This document shows positions 1 to 8,913 of a stretch of DNA of 64,000 nt, in pieces (position 1 is the first letter of the stretch; each line of letters opens with the position of its first letter). The notes beneath the pieces were generated by a model. It was not told the origin of the DNA, searched no databases, and was given only the letters and a program-made list of their open reading frames with translations. The position numbers were made by a program, and so were the translations under genes. Where the stretch lies: positions 1 through 64,000 of the forward strand of contig NZ_BCQG01000007.1 of assembly GCF_001544315.1 (NCBI RefSeq). The letters run 5' to 3'. Origin of the DNA: Geobacillus jurassicus NBRC 107829 (lineage in GTDB: Bacteria; Bacillota; Bacilli; Bacillales; Anoxybacillaceae).

Positions 1-17
1 CGACAGAAAAAAATGAA

Positions 18-46
18 TTGAAGAAAATCGATAAACTTTTTATAAT
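18..46 (+). promoter_or_regulatory. sigma-A promoter of metA
   Basis: A TTGAAG -35 box (18-23) and a perfect TATAAT -10 box (41-46) are separated by exactly 17 bp, about 40 bp upstream of the metA start. The 5' flank is cut by the window edge, so any upstream riboswitch cannot be judged; there is no room for one between this promoter and the gene. Confidence 0.75.
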
Positions 47-87
47 GAAATTATTTAAAAAATGAGAACGAAACGGAGGGGACATCG

Positions 88-996
88 TTGCCAATCAACA
101 TTCCAAAAGACTTGCCTGCCAAAGAAATTCTCGAACAAGAAAACATTTTCGTCATGGATGAAGAACGGGCGTATTCGCAAGACATCCGTCCGCTGAATAT
201 CGTGATTTTAAACTTAATGCCCAAAAAAGAAAAAGCGGAAACACAGTTGTTGCGCTTGCTGGGCAACTCGCCGCTGCAAGTGAACGTCACCTTTTTGCGC
301 CCGGCGACTCACGAGCCGAAAACGACAAGCAAACATCATTTAGAACAATTTTACACGATTTTCCCGCACATCCGCCATCGTAAGTTCGACGGGATGATCA
401 TCACCGGAGCGCCGGTCGAGCAATTGCCGTTTGAAGAAGTTACGTATTGGGATGAGCTGACCGACATTATGGAATGGACGAAAGAAAACGTCACATCGAC
501 CTTACATATTTGTTGGGGAGCGCAAGCCGGCTTGTACTACCATTACGGCATCCCGAAATACCCGTTGCCAGAAAAATGCTTCGGCGTGTTCAACCATACA
601 GTGGAAGTAAAAAACGTTAAGCTGTTGCGCGGCTTTGACGACGTGTTCCGCATGCCGCACTCCCGCCACACGGACGTCAGACGCGAGGACATCGAAAAGG
701 TGCCTGAGCTGACGATTTTATCAGTCGCGGACAAAGCCGGCGTTTGCCTCGTCGCCTCCAACGACGGGCGCCGCATTTTCTTGACCGGCCATCCGGAATA
801 TGACGCGACAACGCTGAAAGAAGAATACGAACGCGACTTGGCAAAAGGATTGCCCATCCGCCTGCCGGAATCGTATTTTCCAAACGACGACCCGAGCCAG
901 CCGCCGCTCAATACGTGGCGGTCGCATGCGAATTTGCTGTTTATCAACTGGCTCAACTACTACGTCTATCAGGAAACGCCGTACGTTTGGGAATAA
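88..996 (+). CDS. metA: Homoserine O-acetyltransferase (MetA family)
   Basis: This 302-residue cytoplasmic enzyme acylates L-homoserine in the first dedicated step of methionine synthesis. The family nucleophile is Cys142 (HICWGAQ), with His235 and Glu237 in the GHPEYD motif completing the catalytic set. Residue 111 is Glu (GAPVEQ); in this family Glu at that place is associated with acetyl-CoA use and Gly with succinyl-CoA, so I infer an acetyltransferase although databases may call it a succinyltransferase. The start is TTG at 88, preceded by GGAGGGG at 75-81. It is monocistronic, between its own promoter and a terminator. Confidence 0.95.
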   Translation: MPINIPKDLPAKEILEQENIFVMDEERAYSQDIRPLNIVILNLMPKKEKAETQLLRLLGNSPLQVNVTFLRPATHEPKTTSKHHLEQFYTIFPHIRHRKFDGMIITGAPVEQLPFEEVTYWDELTDIMEWTKENVTSTLHICWGAQAGLYYHYGIPKYPLPEKCFGVFNHTVEVKNVKLLRGFDDVFRMPHSRHTDVRREDIEKVPELTILSVADKAGVCLVASNDGRRIFLTGHPEYDATTLKEEYERDLAKGLPIRLPESYFPNDDPSQPPLNTWRSHANLLFINWLNYYVYQETPYVWE

Positions 997-1005
997 AAGC
1001 TCGAC

Positions 1006-1038
1006 AAAAAACGCGCTGCCTTTTGGCAGGGCGTTTTT
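1006..1038 (+). terminator. Intrinsic terminator of metA
   Basis: A GC-rich stem (AACGC-GCTGCC against GGCAG-GGCGTT, TTTT loop) ends in a run of T just after the metA stop codon. Confidence 0.8.
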
Positions 1039-1126
1039 CTCATTTTGGCTTATTTCGACAATTGTCCCGTTCCTTCGCGCAGCTGGCGGCATACTCTATA
1101 GTAGATTTTGCGGGGAGGTGACTCTC

Positions 1127-1213
1127 ATGGGCGCTTGGCATGGCAATGGCTTTGCCTTGATTGTCGTCCTGTTCATTTTGTTGATCATCGTCGGTGCGGC
1201 GTTCGTTTATTAA
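1127..1213 (+). CDS. YjcZ-family small sporulation-type membrane peptide
   Basis: This 28-residue peptide has a short MGAWHGNG head and a single hydrophobic segment (FALIVVLFILLIIVGAAFVY), the typical composition of the YjcZ/YczN-type small proteins of sporeformers. The ATG at 1127 has GGGGAGGTG at 1112-1120 with good spacing. An intrinsic terminator follows. Function is unknown in the family; membrane or spore association is an inference from composition. Confidence 0.8.
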   Translation: MGAWHGNGFALIVVLFILLIIVGAAFVY

Positions 1214-1276
1214 TCACTGATTGCCGCCGCCATCCGGCCGCCATGTTTGCCAGCATCCAGCCGGCTTGCAGCGGGA

Positions 1277-1310
1277 AAGCGGGAACACGAACGCTTCCCG
1301 CTTTTTTTAT
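1277..1310 (+). terminator. Intrinsic terminator
   Basis: The nine-base stem AAGCGGGAA / TTCCCGCTT with a 9-nt loop is followed by T7, downstream of the YjcZ-like gene. Confidence 0.8.
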
Positions 1311-1395
1311 GCCAGAATGTAGACAGCCATGCATAGGAATGAAGGCATCGTCCATGCTAAACGTATGACGACGGCAGCCAAAGGAGGTGGAGCTC

Positions 1396-1545
1396 ATGAC
1401 GAAACGGCCCAACAGCGGAAGCCGCAACCAAAACGCGCCAACGCAAGACCCGATGGCGTTGCTTGACGGCCCGATGTCCGGAGACAACAGCAAAGGACGG
1501 CGGCAAAAGAAAGAACAAAATGACAAAACGGACACGGATGCATAG
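1396..1545 (+). CDS. Small hydrophilic protein of unknown function (49 aa)
   Basis: A 49-residue, strongly hydrophilic, charged protein (start MTKRPNSGSR, end NDKTDTDA) rich in Asn, Gln, Lys, Asp and Ser, with no hydrophobic segment and no motif I recognise. Support for it being real is the near-perfect ribosome site AAGGAGGTGG at 1381-1390, six bases before the ATG, and a strong terminator downstream at 1592. Its composition resembles small soluble spore or stress proteins, but that is only an impression. Confidence 0.6.
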   Translation: MTKRPNSGSRNQNAPTQDPMALLDGPMSGDNSKGRRQKKEQNDKTDTDA

Positions 1546-1591
1546 GCAAAATCGTTATGAGCGAGCATTTCTGTCTAGCAGCCCCTATCCC

Positions 1592-1628
1592 ATCCAAAAA
1601 GCGGCCCCATTCGGCCGCTTTTTTGGAT
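1592..1628. terminator. Bidirectional intrinsic terminator
   Basis: A long stem ATCCAAAAAAGCGGCC / GGCCGCTTTTTTGGAT with a short loop carries T runs on both strands. It lies between the convergent small gene and the end of the cobalamin operon, so it probably serves both. Confidence 0.85.
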
Positions 1629-1713
1629 CGGATAGACTCGCACTTCCATCAGAATGCACACGATGCATTCTCCTTGAGGCAGAATCTTCGACCAAATGTT
1701 CACTGTTTCCCCT

Positions 1714-2259
1714 TCAAAACTCAATCCCTTTCATCGCCGTCGTTCCTTGTTCATGGTCATGTTTGATGAGCGTCATCTCCGTGGCGATATCTGCGGCGGC
1801 AATGAGTTCCGGGTGCGCAGCGCGCCCAGTGATGACAAGATGAAGCGACGGCGGACGCGTACGGATCAATTCAAGCACATCTTCAACCGAGACGATGTCA
1901 TCCACCCGAAACCGGTCGATCGCCAAGGCATTGTTCAGTTCATCTAAAACGATGACGTCATACCGGCCAGAATGGACGCATTCCTTCGCCACTGCCCAGG
2001 CGCGCTTCAACGCTTCACGGTGAACGTCCGGCGTTTTCGTCCATGTGAAGCCGGCGCCAAGCTGGCGCACTTCAACGCCAAGGCGCTGCAGGGCCAACTG
2101 CTCGCCGTATGTGCGTTCCGGCGATTTCAAAAACTGCAAAATGACGACATTCATTCCGCGGCCAACCGCGCGCAGCGCGAGACCAAATGCGGCGGTCGTT
2201 TTTCCTTTGCCATCGCCAGTATAGACAATCACCCGCCCATTATGACGTTGTACCGGCAA
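1714..2259 (-). CDS. btuR: Cob(I)yrinic acid a,c-diamide adenosyltransferase (CobO/BtuR type)
   Basis: This 181-residue protein transfers the 5'-deoxyadenosyl group of ATP to the cobalt of corrinoids. The P-loop GDGKGKTT sits about 18 residues from the N-terminus, as expected for the CobA/CobO/BtuR ATP:corrinoid family, and the VILDELN-like segment (VIVLDELNNAL) follows. I chose the TTG at 2259 because AAGGAGG (2268-2274) lies 8 bases upstream; the open frame extends further into cobA but without a site. It overlaps cobA by 20 bp and is the last gene of the operon. Confidence 0.92.
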   Translation of the reverse strand: MPVQRHNGRVIVYTGDGKGKTTAAFGLALRAVGRGMNVVILQFLKSPERTYGEQLALQRLGVEVRQLGAGFTWTKTPDVHREALKRAWAVAKECVHSGRYDVIVLDELNNALAIDRFRVDDIVSVEDVLELIRTRPPSLHLVITGRAAHPELIAAADIATEMTLIKHDHEQGTTAMKGIEF

Positions 2260-3013
2260 CCGCCTCGCCTCCTTGCCGTTCCGGAAACCATCGCAGCATC
2301 TCACGCAGGCGGACGACATCGCCAATGATGATAATGGCCGGATGGGAAATGCCCGCCTTTTCCGCTTCTAACGGCAATGTGGAGAGCGCCGACGCCACTG
2401 TGCGCTGCCGCTCGGTCGTTCCCCATTCGATGATCGCCGCAGGTGTCTCCGCTGCTTTTCCGGCGGCAATGAGCCGGCGGCAAATGTCCAGCAAGCTCGC
2501 CGCCCCCATGTAGACGACGATCGTATCGCACCCGCGGGCCAACGCTTCCCAGTCGACCGATTGACTCCGATGCCCGGTGACAATCGCTACGGAAGCGGCG
2601 TAATCGCGGTGGGTGACGGGAATGCCGGCGTACGCCGGAACGGCGATGCCGGAAGTCACCCCGGGAACGATTTCAAACGGAATGCCGGCTTTCGCCAATA
2701 CTTCCGCCTCTTCGCCGGCGCGGCCAAAGACGCACGGATCGCCGCCTTTTAAGCGGACGACCGTTTTTCCTTCCTGTGCACGCTGAATGAGCAAGTCATG
2801 GATTTGTTCTTGAACCGTGTCATGTTTTCCCGGCTCTTTGCCGCAATAAAGAAGCTCAGCGCCCGGCTTCGCATAGCGCAGCAACTTCCGGTTGATGAGC
2901 CGGTCGTAAATAATGACATCCGCCTGTTCCAAACAATCGCGTCCATAGACGGTGATCAGCTTTTCATCGCCGGGCCCGGCGCCGACTAAATACACTTTGC
3001 CAACCGCCATCAT
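2240..3013 (-). CDS. cobA: Uroporphyrinogen-III C-methyltransferase
   Basis: This 257-residue SAM-dependent enzyme methylates uroporphyrinogen III at C2 and C7 to precorrin-2, the entry to cobalamin and sirohaem. The N-terminal VYLVGAGPGDEKLIT and the VRLKGGDPCVFGRAGEE motif are diagnostic for the SUMT family. It is the methylase alone, without fused HemD or CysG dehydrogenase domains. Its ATG overlaps the cobT stop codon (ATGA at 3010-3013), indicating translational coupling. Start could be either of two adjacent ATGs. Confidence 0.95.
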   Translation of the reverse strand: MMAVGKVYLVGAGPGDEKLITVYGRDCLEQADVIIYDRLINRKLLRYAKPGAELLYCGKEPGKHDTVQEQIHDLLIQRAQEGKTVVRLKGGDPCVFGRAGEEAEVLAKAGIPFEIVPGVTSGIAVPAYAGIPVTHRDYAASVAIVTGHRSQSVDWEALARGCDTIVVYMGAASLLDICRRLIAAGKAAETPAAIIEWGTTERQRTVASALSTLPLEAEKAGISHPAIIIIGDVVRLREMLRWFPERQGGEAVAGTTS

Positions 3014-4065
3014 TCCTTCTCCCCTTTCACGCCCGTGGTAGAAACGCCTGCCGAAGCGAATGTCGCCATTTCATTCACCATCGCCGCTGCGGACACCAAG
3101 AGCGGAAACGCCACGGCCGCGCCGCTTCCTTCGCCAAGGCGCATATGCAAATCTAAAAGCGGCTCTTTCCCCAGTAAGCCAAGGGCAATGCTATGGCCCG
3201 GCTCTTGCGAACGATGGCCGGCGATCATATAATCGACGACGCTCGGGGCAAACTGGCGGGCAACAAGGGCAGCCACCGTGCAAATAAATCCGTCAAGCAA
3301 AATCGGGATGCGTCGCTCGGCAGCCGCCAACATAGCGCCGGCCATGGCGGCGATCTCGAGCCCTCCTATTTTTGCGAGCCATTCGAGCGGCTTCGCCGGA
3401 TCCGGACGGTGAAGCGTAAGCGCCCGGCGGATGACATCCCGCTTATGTTGCAGCCGTTCTTCGTCAATGCCGCTTCCTTTGCCGACGATGCGCTCGAGCG
3501 GTTCATCAGTCAACGTAGCCAATAAGGCGCTCGCGGCGGTCGTATTGCCGATTCCCATCTCGCCGACAATGAGCGTGCGGGCGCCTTGCGCAATGATGGA
3601 CCCCGCCTGTTCGCAGCCGATGCGAAGCGCCTGTTCCGCTTCAGCCGGCGTCATCGCTTCTGTTTTGGCGAAATTGTTCGTTCCGGGGCGCACTTTTTTC
3701 GCAATGATCCGTCCATCAGCGATCGGCGCGGCGACACCCACGTCCACAACCCGAAGCAACGCGCCGATTTGCCGGCTGAAGACGTTGATCGCTGCTCCAC
3801 CGTTGGCAAAGTTATGCACCATTTGCGCTGTCACTTCGGCCGGATAGGCAGACACCCCTTCTTCCGTGACGCCATGATCGGCCGCAAACACGAGCACTCC
3901 GGGCGGAGCCACGCGCGGGAGCAGCTCTCCGGTCATTCCAGCGAGCTCAGCCGCCACTTCTTCAAGCCGTCCGAGGCTGCCGGGCGGTTTGGTCAATTCA
4001 TCAATATAGGTGCGCGCCTGTTCAACTATTTCACGGCGGATCGGTGGAATCGAAATATTCATCAT
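3010..4065 (-). CDS. cobT: Nicotinate-nucleotide--dimethylbenzimidazole phosphoribosyltransferase
   Basis: This enzyme makes alpha-ribazole phosphate for the lower ligand of cobalamin. PPGSLGRLEE near residue 28, FAADHGVTEEGVSAYP and the C-terminal GEGSGAA motif, which holds the catalytic Glu of the family, are all present; 351 residues matches the family length. The frame is open back to a GTG at 4140 that overlaps the cbiP stop, but the strongest ribosome site (4108-4115) serves an out-of-frame 12-codon mini-ORF whose stop overlaps the ATG at 4065, so I prefer 4065. Confidence 0.9.
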   Translation of the reverse strand: MMNISIPPIRREIVEQARTYIDELTKPPGSLGRLEEVAAELAGMTGELLPRVAPPGVLVFAADHGVTEEGVSAYPAEVTAQMVHNFANGGAAINVFSRQIGALLRVVDVGVAAPIADGRIIAKKVRPGTNNFAKTEAMTPAEAEQALRIGCEQAGSIIAQGARTLIVGEMGIGNTTAASALLATLTDEPLERIVGKGSGIDEERLQHKRDVIRRALTLHRPDPAKPLEWLAKIGGLEIAAMAGAMLAAAERRIPILLDGFICTVAALVARQFAPSVVDYMIAGHRSQEPGHSIALGLLGKEPLLDLHMRLGEGSGAAVAFPLLVSAAAMVNEMATFASAGVSTTGVKGEKE

Positions 4066-4100
4066 GTTCGCGCAACATCCCCGCATCGAGCGGGAAACAT
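4062..4100 (-). other. 12-codon mini-ORF coupled to cobT
   Basis: The ATG at 4100 has an ideal AAAGGAGG site (4108-4115) seven bases upstream. It reads MFPARCGDVART and stops with TGA inside the ATGATG that begins cobT. This looks like a translational-coupling leader, or a relic of a shifted cobT start. No function for the peptide is implied. Confidence 0.35.
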
Positions 4101-4136
4101 GCGCCTTCCTCCTTTCCCCTTCTAGCAATATATCGT

Positions 4137-5651
4137 TCACAGCACCGATGATCGTTTCTGAAATTCATGCATCATTTGTTCAATCCGTTCGATTGCGACG
4201 TGCTGCCGAACGTGGGCGGCGAGCCGGTCAAACGCCTCCGCCTTCAAGGAACGAAAGCGTACCGAGCCGGATGGGGAAAGCCCTTTTTGGCGGCGAATGG
4301 CATTGAAAAACGCGGTGCGAAAGGCGTCGTTATGAAACAAATCATGCATGTACGTGCCGAACACATGCTCATCCATGCTCTTTGCCCCTTCCTGGCGGCC
4401 GTCCGCTTCAACAAGCGGCGCATAGCCGGGAAGCGGCGTCGAGCGCCCCATATGAATCTCATATCCTTGCACCGAAAACCGCTCGCCCGCCCACGTAAGC
4501 ATCCCTTCCGCGCGGATAGTGATTTTCGTCCGCTCCAACGTCGTTTCAATCGGCAGCAAACCAAGCCCTTTGACTTCCGGAAGCGGCGTCTCGACGCCGT
4601 ACGGATCGCGGATGGCGGCGCCGAGCATTTGATAGCCGCCGCATAAGCCGACAACTCTCGTTTTTCCCTCATGGACAAGCGATACGATGCGGGAGGCGAG
4701 CCCCCGTTTTTTCATATAAATCAAGTCTTCGATCGTATTTTTGCTTCCCGGAAGCACAATCACATCTGGCTCCCCGAGTTCATCTACATGTGTCACCAAC
4801 CGGACGCGGCAGTCTGATTCGGCTAACAACGGGTCGATGTCGGTGAAATTAGCGATTTTCGGATAGCGGATGACGGCGACATCAATCGCCCGCTCTCTGT
4901 CAGCGGATAAAGCAAAACGCTGAAGCGCCAGCGAATCTTCGGCATCGATCGCCAAGTCAGGCAAATATGGGACGACGCCAAGCACCGGCACGCCGGTGTA
5001 TCGTTCAAACCAGTCAAGCCCCGGCTCAAGCAGTGACACATCGCCATGAAACTTGTTGATGATGACGCCAATCACCCGCTTTCGGTCCTCAGGCGCAAGC
5101 AGCGCCAGCGTCCCGACGAGGCTGGCGAACACCCCGCCTCGTTCAATATCGCCAATCAACACGACCGGGGCGTTGGCGAGGCGAGCGATGCGCATGTTGA
5201 CGAGTTCGCGGTCATTTAAGTTCACTTCGGCCGGGCTCCCCGCCCCTTCGATCACCAGCCGATCGTATTCGTTCATTAACGTGTCAAGCGACTGCTTGAT
5301 CACGGCCAGCCCCTGATGAAAAAACTCGTTCCGGTAGGCGAACGCCGGCATATTGCCATACGGCCGTCCAAGCACGACAATTTGTGATTCATTGGCGCGG
5401 CTTGGCTTCAGTAAAATCGGGTTCATCTCGGCGCGGGCTGGCACGCCAGCCGCTTCGGCTTGGATGCCTTGCGCCCGGCCGATTTCTTTCCCGTCCGGCG
5501 TCACGTACGAATTGAGCGACATGTTTTGCGACTTAAACGGTGCCGTTTTCCAGCCGTCTTGGGCGAAAATGCGGCAAAATGCCGTGGCGATCACGCTTTT
5601 GCCGGCATCGGAATGAGTGCCTTGAAACATGATCGGCAGCGCCTTAGCCAT
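4137..5651 (-). CDS. cbiP: Adenosylcobyric acid synthase (glutamine-hydrolysing)
   Basis: This 504-residue CobQ/CbiP enzyme amidates four carboxylates (b, d, e, g) of adenosylcobyrinic acid diamide. The N-terminal IMFQGTHSDAGKSVIATAF nucleotide-binding motif and the C-terminal glutaminase with nucleophile Cys in VVGLCGGYQMLG are present. The start is the ATG at 5651, overlapping the cbiA stop; a longer open frame upstream lies inside cbiA. Length fits the family. Confidence 0.94.
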   Translation of the reverse strand: MAKALPIMFQGTHSDAGKSVIATAFCRIFAQDGWKTAPFKSQNMSLNSYVTPDGKEIGRAQGIQAEAAGVPARAEMNPILLKPSRANESQIVVLGRPYGNMPAFAYRNEFFHQGLAVIKQSLDTLMNEYDRLVIEGAGSPAEVNLNDRELVNMRIARLANAPVVLIGDIERGGVFASLVGTLALLAPEDRKRVIGVIINKFHGDVSLLEPGLDWFERYTGVPVLGVVPYLPDLAIDAEDSLALQRFALSADRERAIDVAVIRYPKIANFTDIDPLLAESDCRVRLVTHVDELGEPDVIVLPGSKNTIEDLIYMKKRGLASRIVSLVHEGKTRVVGLCGGYQMLGAAIRDPYGVETPLPEVKGLGLLPIETTLERTKITIRAEGMLTWAGERFSVQGYEIHMGRSTPLPGYAPLVEADGRQEGAKSMDEHVFGTYMHDLFHNDAFRTAFFNAIRRQKGLSPSGSVRFRSLKAEAFDRLAAHVRQHVAIERIEQMMHEFQKRSSVL

Positions 5652-7008
5652 TGGTTGCCACCTTCTCACATTCAGCGAGCCATCGCTCAACCATTGCCGG
5701 AGCAGAAGCAAAATGGAAATGGACGTAGCCGGCGACAAGCCGATGCGCTAGATAACCATCCGGCTTTGAGCCAAACCGCCCGCTCGTTTCATAGGCAAAT
5801 GGTGCCTCGCCCCTCGGTTCATATACAGAGTAATGAAACTCATGCCCGCGCGCCCGTTCTCCTTCCGGCAACAGGAAGTTTCCTCTCCGCCCGCGCACTT
5901 CGCGGTACCCAAGCGCCGCGAGCTTCGTCTTCATCACCACTCTCCCCGGGATGACGCCTGCCATCTCATAGGCCGTGCCGTCCGTCGTGACAAGCTGCTC
6001 GGTAAGAAACATAAATCCGCCGCACTCGGCCAATGTCGGCATCCCTTGTTCAATGGCGGCGCGGATCGACTGCTTGACCGCCGTTTGCGCGGCAAGCCTA
6101 GCGGCAAACTCCTCGGGGAACCCCCCGCCGATATACAATCCGTTGACCCCTTTTGGAAGCGGCTCGCCGGCGAGCGGGGAAAAATAGACAAGCTCTGCGC
6201 CGCAGGCGGCCAGCATCTCGAGATTTTCCGGATAGTAAAAATGGAAAGCCGCATCTTTGGCAACCGCCACGCGCGCCCGGTAGCGCCGCAAAGGCCGAAT
6301 GAGCGGGTGCGGTGGATCCAGCGCGGGCGCTTCCGCGATGGCTAGGAGCGTCTCCCAATCGACGGTTTGCGCCACCTTTTGCCCAAGTTCGGCAAAAAAC
6401 GAATCCAGCTCGCCGCGCTCCACCGACGGCACAAGTCCTAAATGGCGCTCCGGCAGCGCCAACGCGTCGTCTTGTGTAAGAAACCCGATGACCGGCACCC
6501 CGCACGTTTGCTCGACCGCCGCTTTGACAAGCCGAAAATGCCCCTCGCTGCCGACGCGGTTGGCAAATACGCCAGCGATGCGCACATCGGGGCGAAACAT
6601 TTGAAACCCACGGACGATGGCCGCGGCGCTGCGGGCCATGCCAGCGCAATCGACGACAAGCAGCACCGGGCTTTCGGTCAACGCGGCGATGTCAGCCGTC
6701 GATCCTTCATCGGAGAGCGGCTGTTTTCCGTCAAACAGCCCCATCACTCCTTCGATGATGGCGAGATCCGCCCCGACGCAGCCATTGGCGAGCACTGTTT
6801 TGACCGCTTCCTTTCCCATCATCCAACTGTCCACGTTGCGCGCCGGACGCCCGGTGACGGCCGTATGGTAGGTCGGATCGATGTAATCCGGTCCGCATTT
6901 AAACCCTTGCACCGTATATCCTTGCTGCTTCAGTGCCGCCATCAAACCGAGCGTTACGGTCGTTTTGCCGGCGCCGCTTCCCGGTGCGGCGATGACGAGT
7001 CGTCGCAT
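5644..7008 (-). CDS. cbiA: Cobyrinate a,c-diamide synthase
   Basis: This 454-residue enzyme amidates the a and c side chains of cob(II)yrinate with glutamine and ATP. It begins MRRLVIAAPGSGAGKTT, the P-loop-like dethiobiotin synthetase fold, and carries the class I glutaminase-like nucleophile in LAECGGFMFL. The ATG at 7008 follows AAAGGGGAG. The upstream end overlaps the tail of cbiG by 55 bp, and the last codons overlap the cbiP start. Confidence 0.94.
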   Translation of the reverse strand: MRRLVIAAPGSGAGKTTVTLGLMAALKQQGYTVQGFKCGPDYIDPTYHTAVTGRPARNVDSWMMGKEAVKTVLANGCVGADLAIIEGVMGLFDGKQPLSDEGSTADIAALTESPVLLVVDCAGMARSAAAIVRGFQMFRPDVRIAGVFANRVGSEGHFRLVKAAVEQTCGVPVIGFLTQDDALALPERHLGLVPSVERGELDSFFAELGQKVAQTVDWETLLAIAEAPALDPPHPLIRPLRRYRARVAVAKDAAFHFYYPENLEMLAACGAELVYFSPLAGEPLPKGVNGLYIGGGFPEEFAARLAAQTAVKQSIRAAIEQGMPTLAECGGFMFLTEQLVTTDGTAYEMAGVIPGRVVMKTKLAALGYREVRGRRGNFLLPEGERARGHEFHYSVYEPRGEAPFAYETSGRFGSKPDGYLAHRLVAGYVHFHFASAPAMVERWLAECEKVATNG

Positions 7009-8138
7009 GGCTCGCTCCCCTTTCTGCGTCTGTGGTCTATCAATGCCACCGAAATCGTCACATTGCCGGACTTCTTTTTCACGAGCGCCATCTGATCGGC
7101 CCCGCTGTACAATTTCGCCGCCGGCTCGCTCACCCCATACGCGCCGGTGTAGCGGTAGACGGTCTCGGATGGCGCTTCGATCGGCACCTCGTTCAGCTCC
7201 TCTGGCGTATACGCAACAAATTCCCATCCATATTTGTTTACTACCTCTAAAAGTCCTTGCTCATCCTTTTTCAAGTCAATTGTGCACACTGCCTTGATGC
7301 TTTTTATCGAAAAACGAAGCTCCGCAAGCGTCTCATGGATGACCGCTTCAATTTCGTCCGCCGATGTGCCGCGGTTGCAGCCGATGCCAAGAGCGATGAC
7401 TTTTGGACGATACAGGACGCCGTTTTGCAAAATCGCTTCTTCTTCCGGATCAAGAAGCCGATGGGTGACGACAAGCGCGGCCGCCGGGCGGGCGGCAAGC
7501 GCGGCATTGATCGAGTCGTACACGGTGATGTTTTTCGGCAACGGCCGCCCCTCCGGCCACCAACCCGTCTCCCCCGACTCTTGCACAATGGCGACCGGTT
7601 CTTCATTGACGACGGCCGCGCTCACCGGCGTCAGCTTGTCAGCCGATTCCCATTCCCAGCCGAACTGGCGGCCGAACAGATCGACAGCGATCGTCTGCTG
7701 CACGTCGGAAGCGGTCGTAATGACCGGGCGGGCGCCTAAAATGGCGGCAACGCGCCGCGTCAACTCATTCGCCCCGCCGAGGTGGCCGGAAAGAACGCTG
7801 ATCGCATGTTCCGCCTTATCATCGATCACCACGACCGCAGGATCGGTCTTTTTATCTTTTAACAGCGGAGCGATCATCCGCACGACGGCGCCGAGTGAAA
7901 TGATGCAAATGAGGCCGTCATAGCGGGCGAACAACTCCGGCAGCAACGTCTTGACGTTGCCGGAAAACAGGCGGATCCCGTTCTCGGTTTCATCGCCGCG
8001 GGCAAATTTATCTGTATAATAGACATCTGCCCCCGCAAGGGTGCGTCCGAGCCGACGGGCAATCTCCACGCCGTGCTTCGTAATGGCTACGACCGCATAG
8101 ACGCCGTGTCTTTCGTTGTTCGTGTCAGCAACCCCCAC
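6954..8138 (-). CDS. cbiG: Cobalt-precorrin-5A hydrolase
   Basis: This 394-residue protein opens the delta-lactone ring of cobalt-precorrin-5A and releases acetaldehyde, a step specific to the anaerobic route. The N-terminal domain has VVAITKHGVEIARRL, the central part SLGAVVRMIAPLLKDKK and VLSGHLGGANEL, and the C-terminal domain IALGIGCNRGTSADEIEA, all CbiG hallmarks. The GTG at 8138 follows GGGGGAG and lies just after the cbiF stop. Its C-terminus (after NVTISVALI) overlaps cbiA. Confidence 0.93.
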   Translation of the reverse strand: MGVADTNNERHGVYAVVAITKHGVEIARRLGRTLAGADVYYTDKFARGDETENGIRLFSGNVKTLLPELFARYDGLICIISLGAVVRMIAPLLKDKKTDPAVVVIDDKAEHAISVLSGHLGGANELTRRVAAILGARPVITTASDVQQTIAVDLFGRQFGWEWESADKLTPVSAAVVNEEPVAIVQESGETGWWPEGRPLPKNITVYDSINAALAARPAAALVVTHRLLDPEEEAILQNGVLYRPKVIALGIGCNRGTSADEIEAVIHETLAELRFSIKSIKAVCTIDLKKDEQGLLEVVNKYGWEFVAYTPEELNEVPIEAPSETVYRYTGAYGVSEPAAKLYSGADQMALVKKKSGNVTISVALIDHRRRKGSEPCDDSSSPHREAAPAKRP

Positions 8139-8139
8139 C

Positions 8140-8913
8140 TTACTTCTCCCCCTTTCGGTATCCGTGCGTAAACGTACGGTCATACAGTTTCGAACGGTAG
8201 CCGCGTTCATGAATGTGCGGATCGAGCGCCCAACCGGCCAATATGATGGCATGCTTCGTCACCCCGTGCCGGCGCATATCGTCCGCCAATGCGGCAACGG
8301 TGGAGCGAATCACGACTTCATCCGGCCATGTCGCTTTATAAACGACCGCCACCGGCGTCTCTGGGCTCCAGCCCGCTTCAAGGAGCGCGGACGACACTTT
8401 TTTGGCCAGCGTCGCGCTTAAAAAAAGGACAATGGTGCAATGATGTTTTGCGAGCTCCTGCAATTTCTCGAGCGGCGGCATCGGCGTTCGCCCCTCAGCG
8501 CGCGTGAAAACGACCGTTTGCGTCAACTCCGGGATGGTGAGTTCGGCCTGCACGGCGGCCGCGGCGGCAAACGCCGAACTGACGCCGGGGACGATTTCCA
8601 CTTCAATTCCGTCTTCTTTCAACAAGGCAATTTGCTCAAGCGTCGCTCCGTAAATCGACGGATCCCCCGTATGGACGCGGACGACAAGTCGTCCTTGTTT
8701 CACTTGCTCCGCCATCGCCGCGACCATTTCTTCTAAATGCATGCCGGCGGTATGGAAAACATCAGCGCCCGGCTTCCGATAGCGCTCGATCAATTCCGCG
8801 CTGACAAGCGAATCCGTGTAAAAAATGGCGTCCGCCGCGGCCAACAGCTCCGCCCCGCGGACAGTGATCAAATCCGGCGCGCCCGGCCCCGCTCCTACGA
8901 TATACAGCTTCAC
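8140..8913 (-). CDS. cbiF: Cobalt-precorrin-4 C11-methyltransferase
   Basis: This 257-residue tetrapyrrole methylase adds the C11 methyl group. It starts [19 protein letters not shown] and carries VRVHTGDPSIYGATLEQ and VPGVSSAFAAAAAV, the CobM/CbiF signatures. The GTG at 8913 overlaps the cbiL stop (GTGA), so translation is coupled. Confidence 0.94.
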   Translation of the reverse strand: MKLYIVGAGPGAPDLITVRGAELLAAADAIFYTDSLVSAELIERYRKPGADVFHTAGMHLEEMVAAMAEQVKQGRLVVRVHTGDPSIYGATLEQIALLKEDGIEVEIVPGVSSAFAAAAAVQAELTIPELTQTVVFTRAEGRTPMPPLEKLQELAKHHCTIVLFLSATLAKKVSSALLEAGWSPETPVAVVYKATWPDEVVIRSTVAALADDMRRHGVTKHAIILAGWALDPHIHERGYRSKLYDRTFTHGYRKGEK

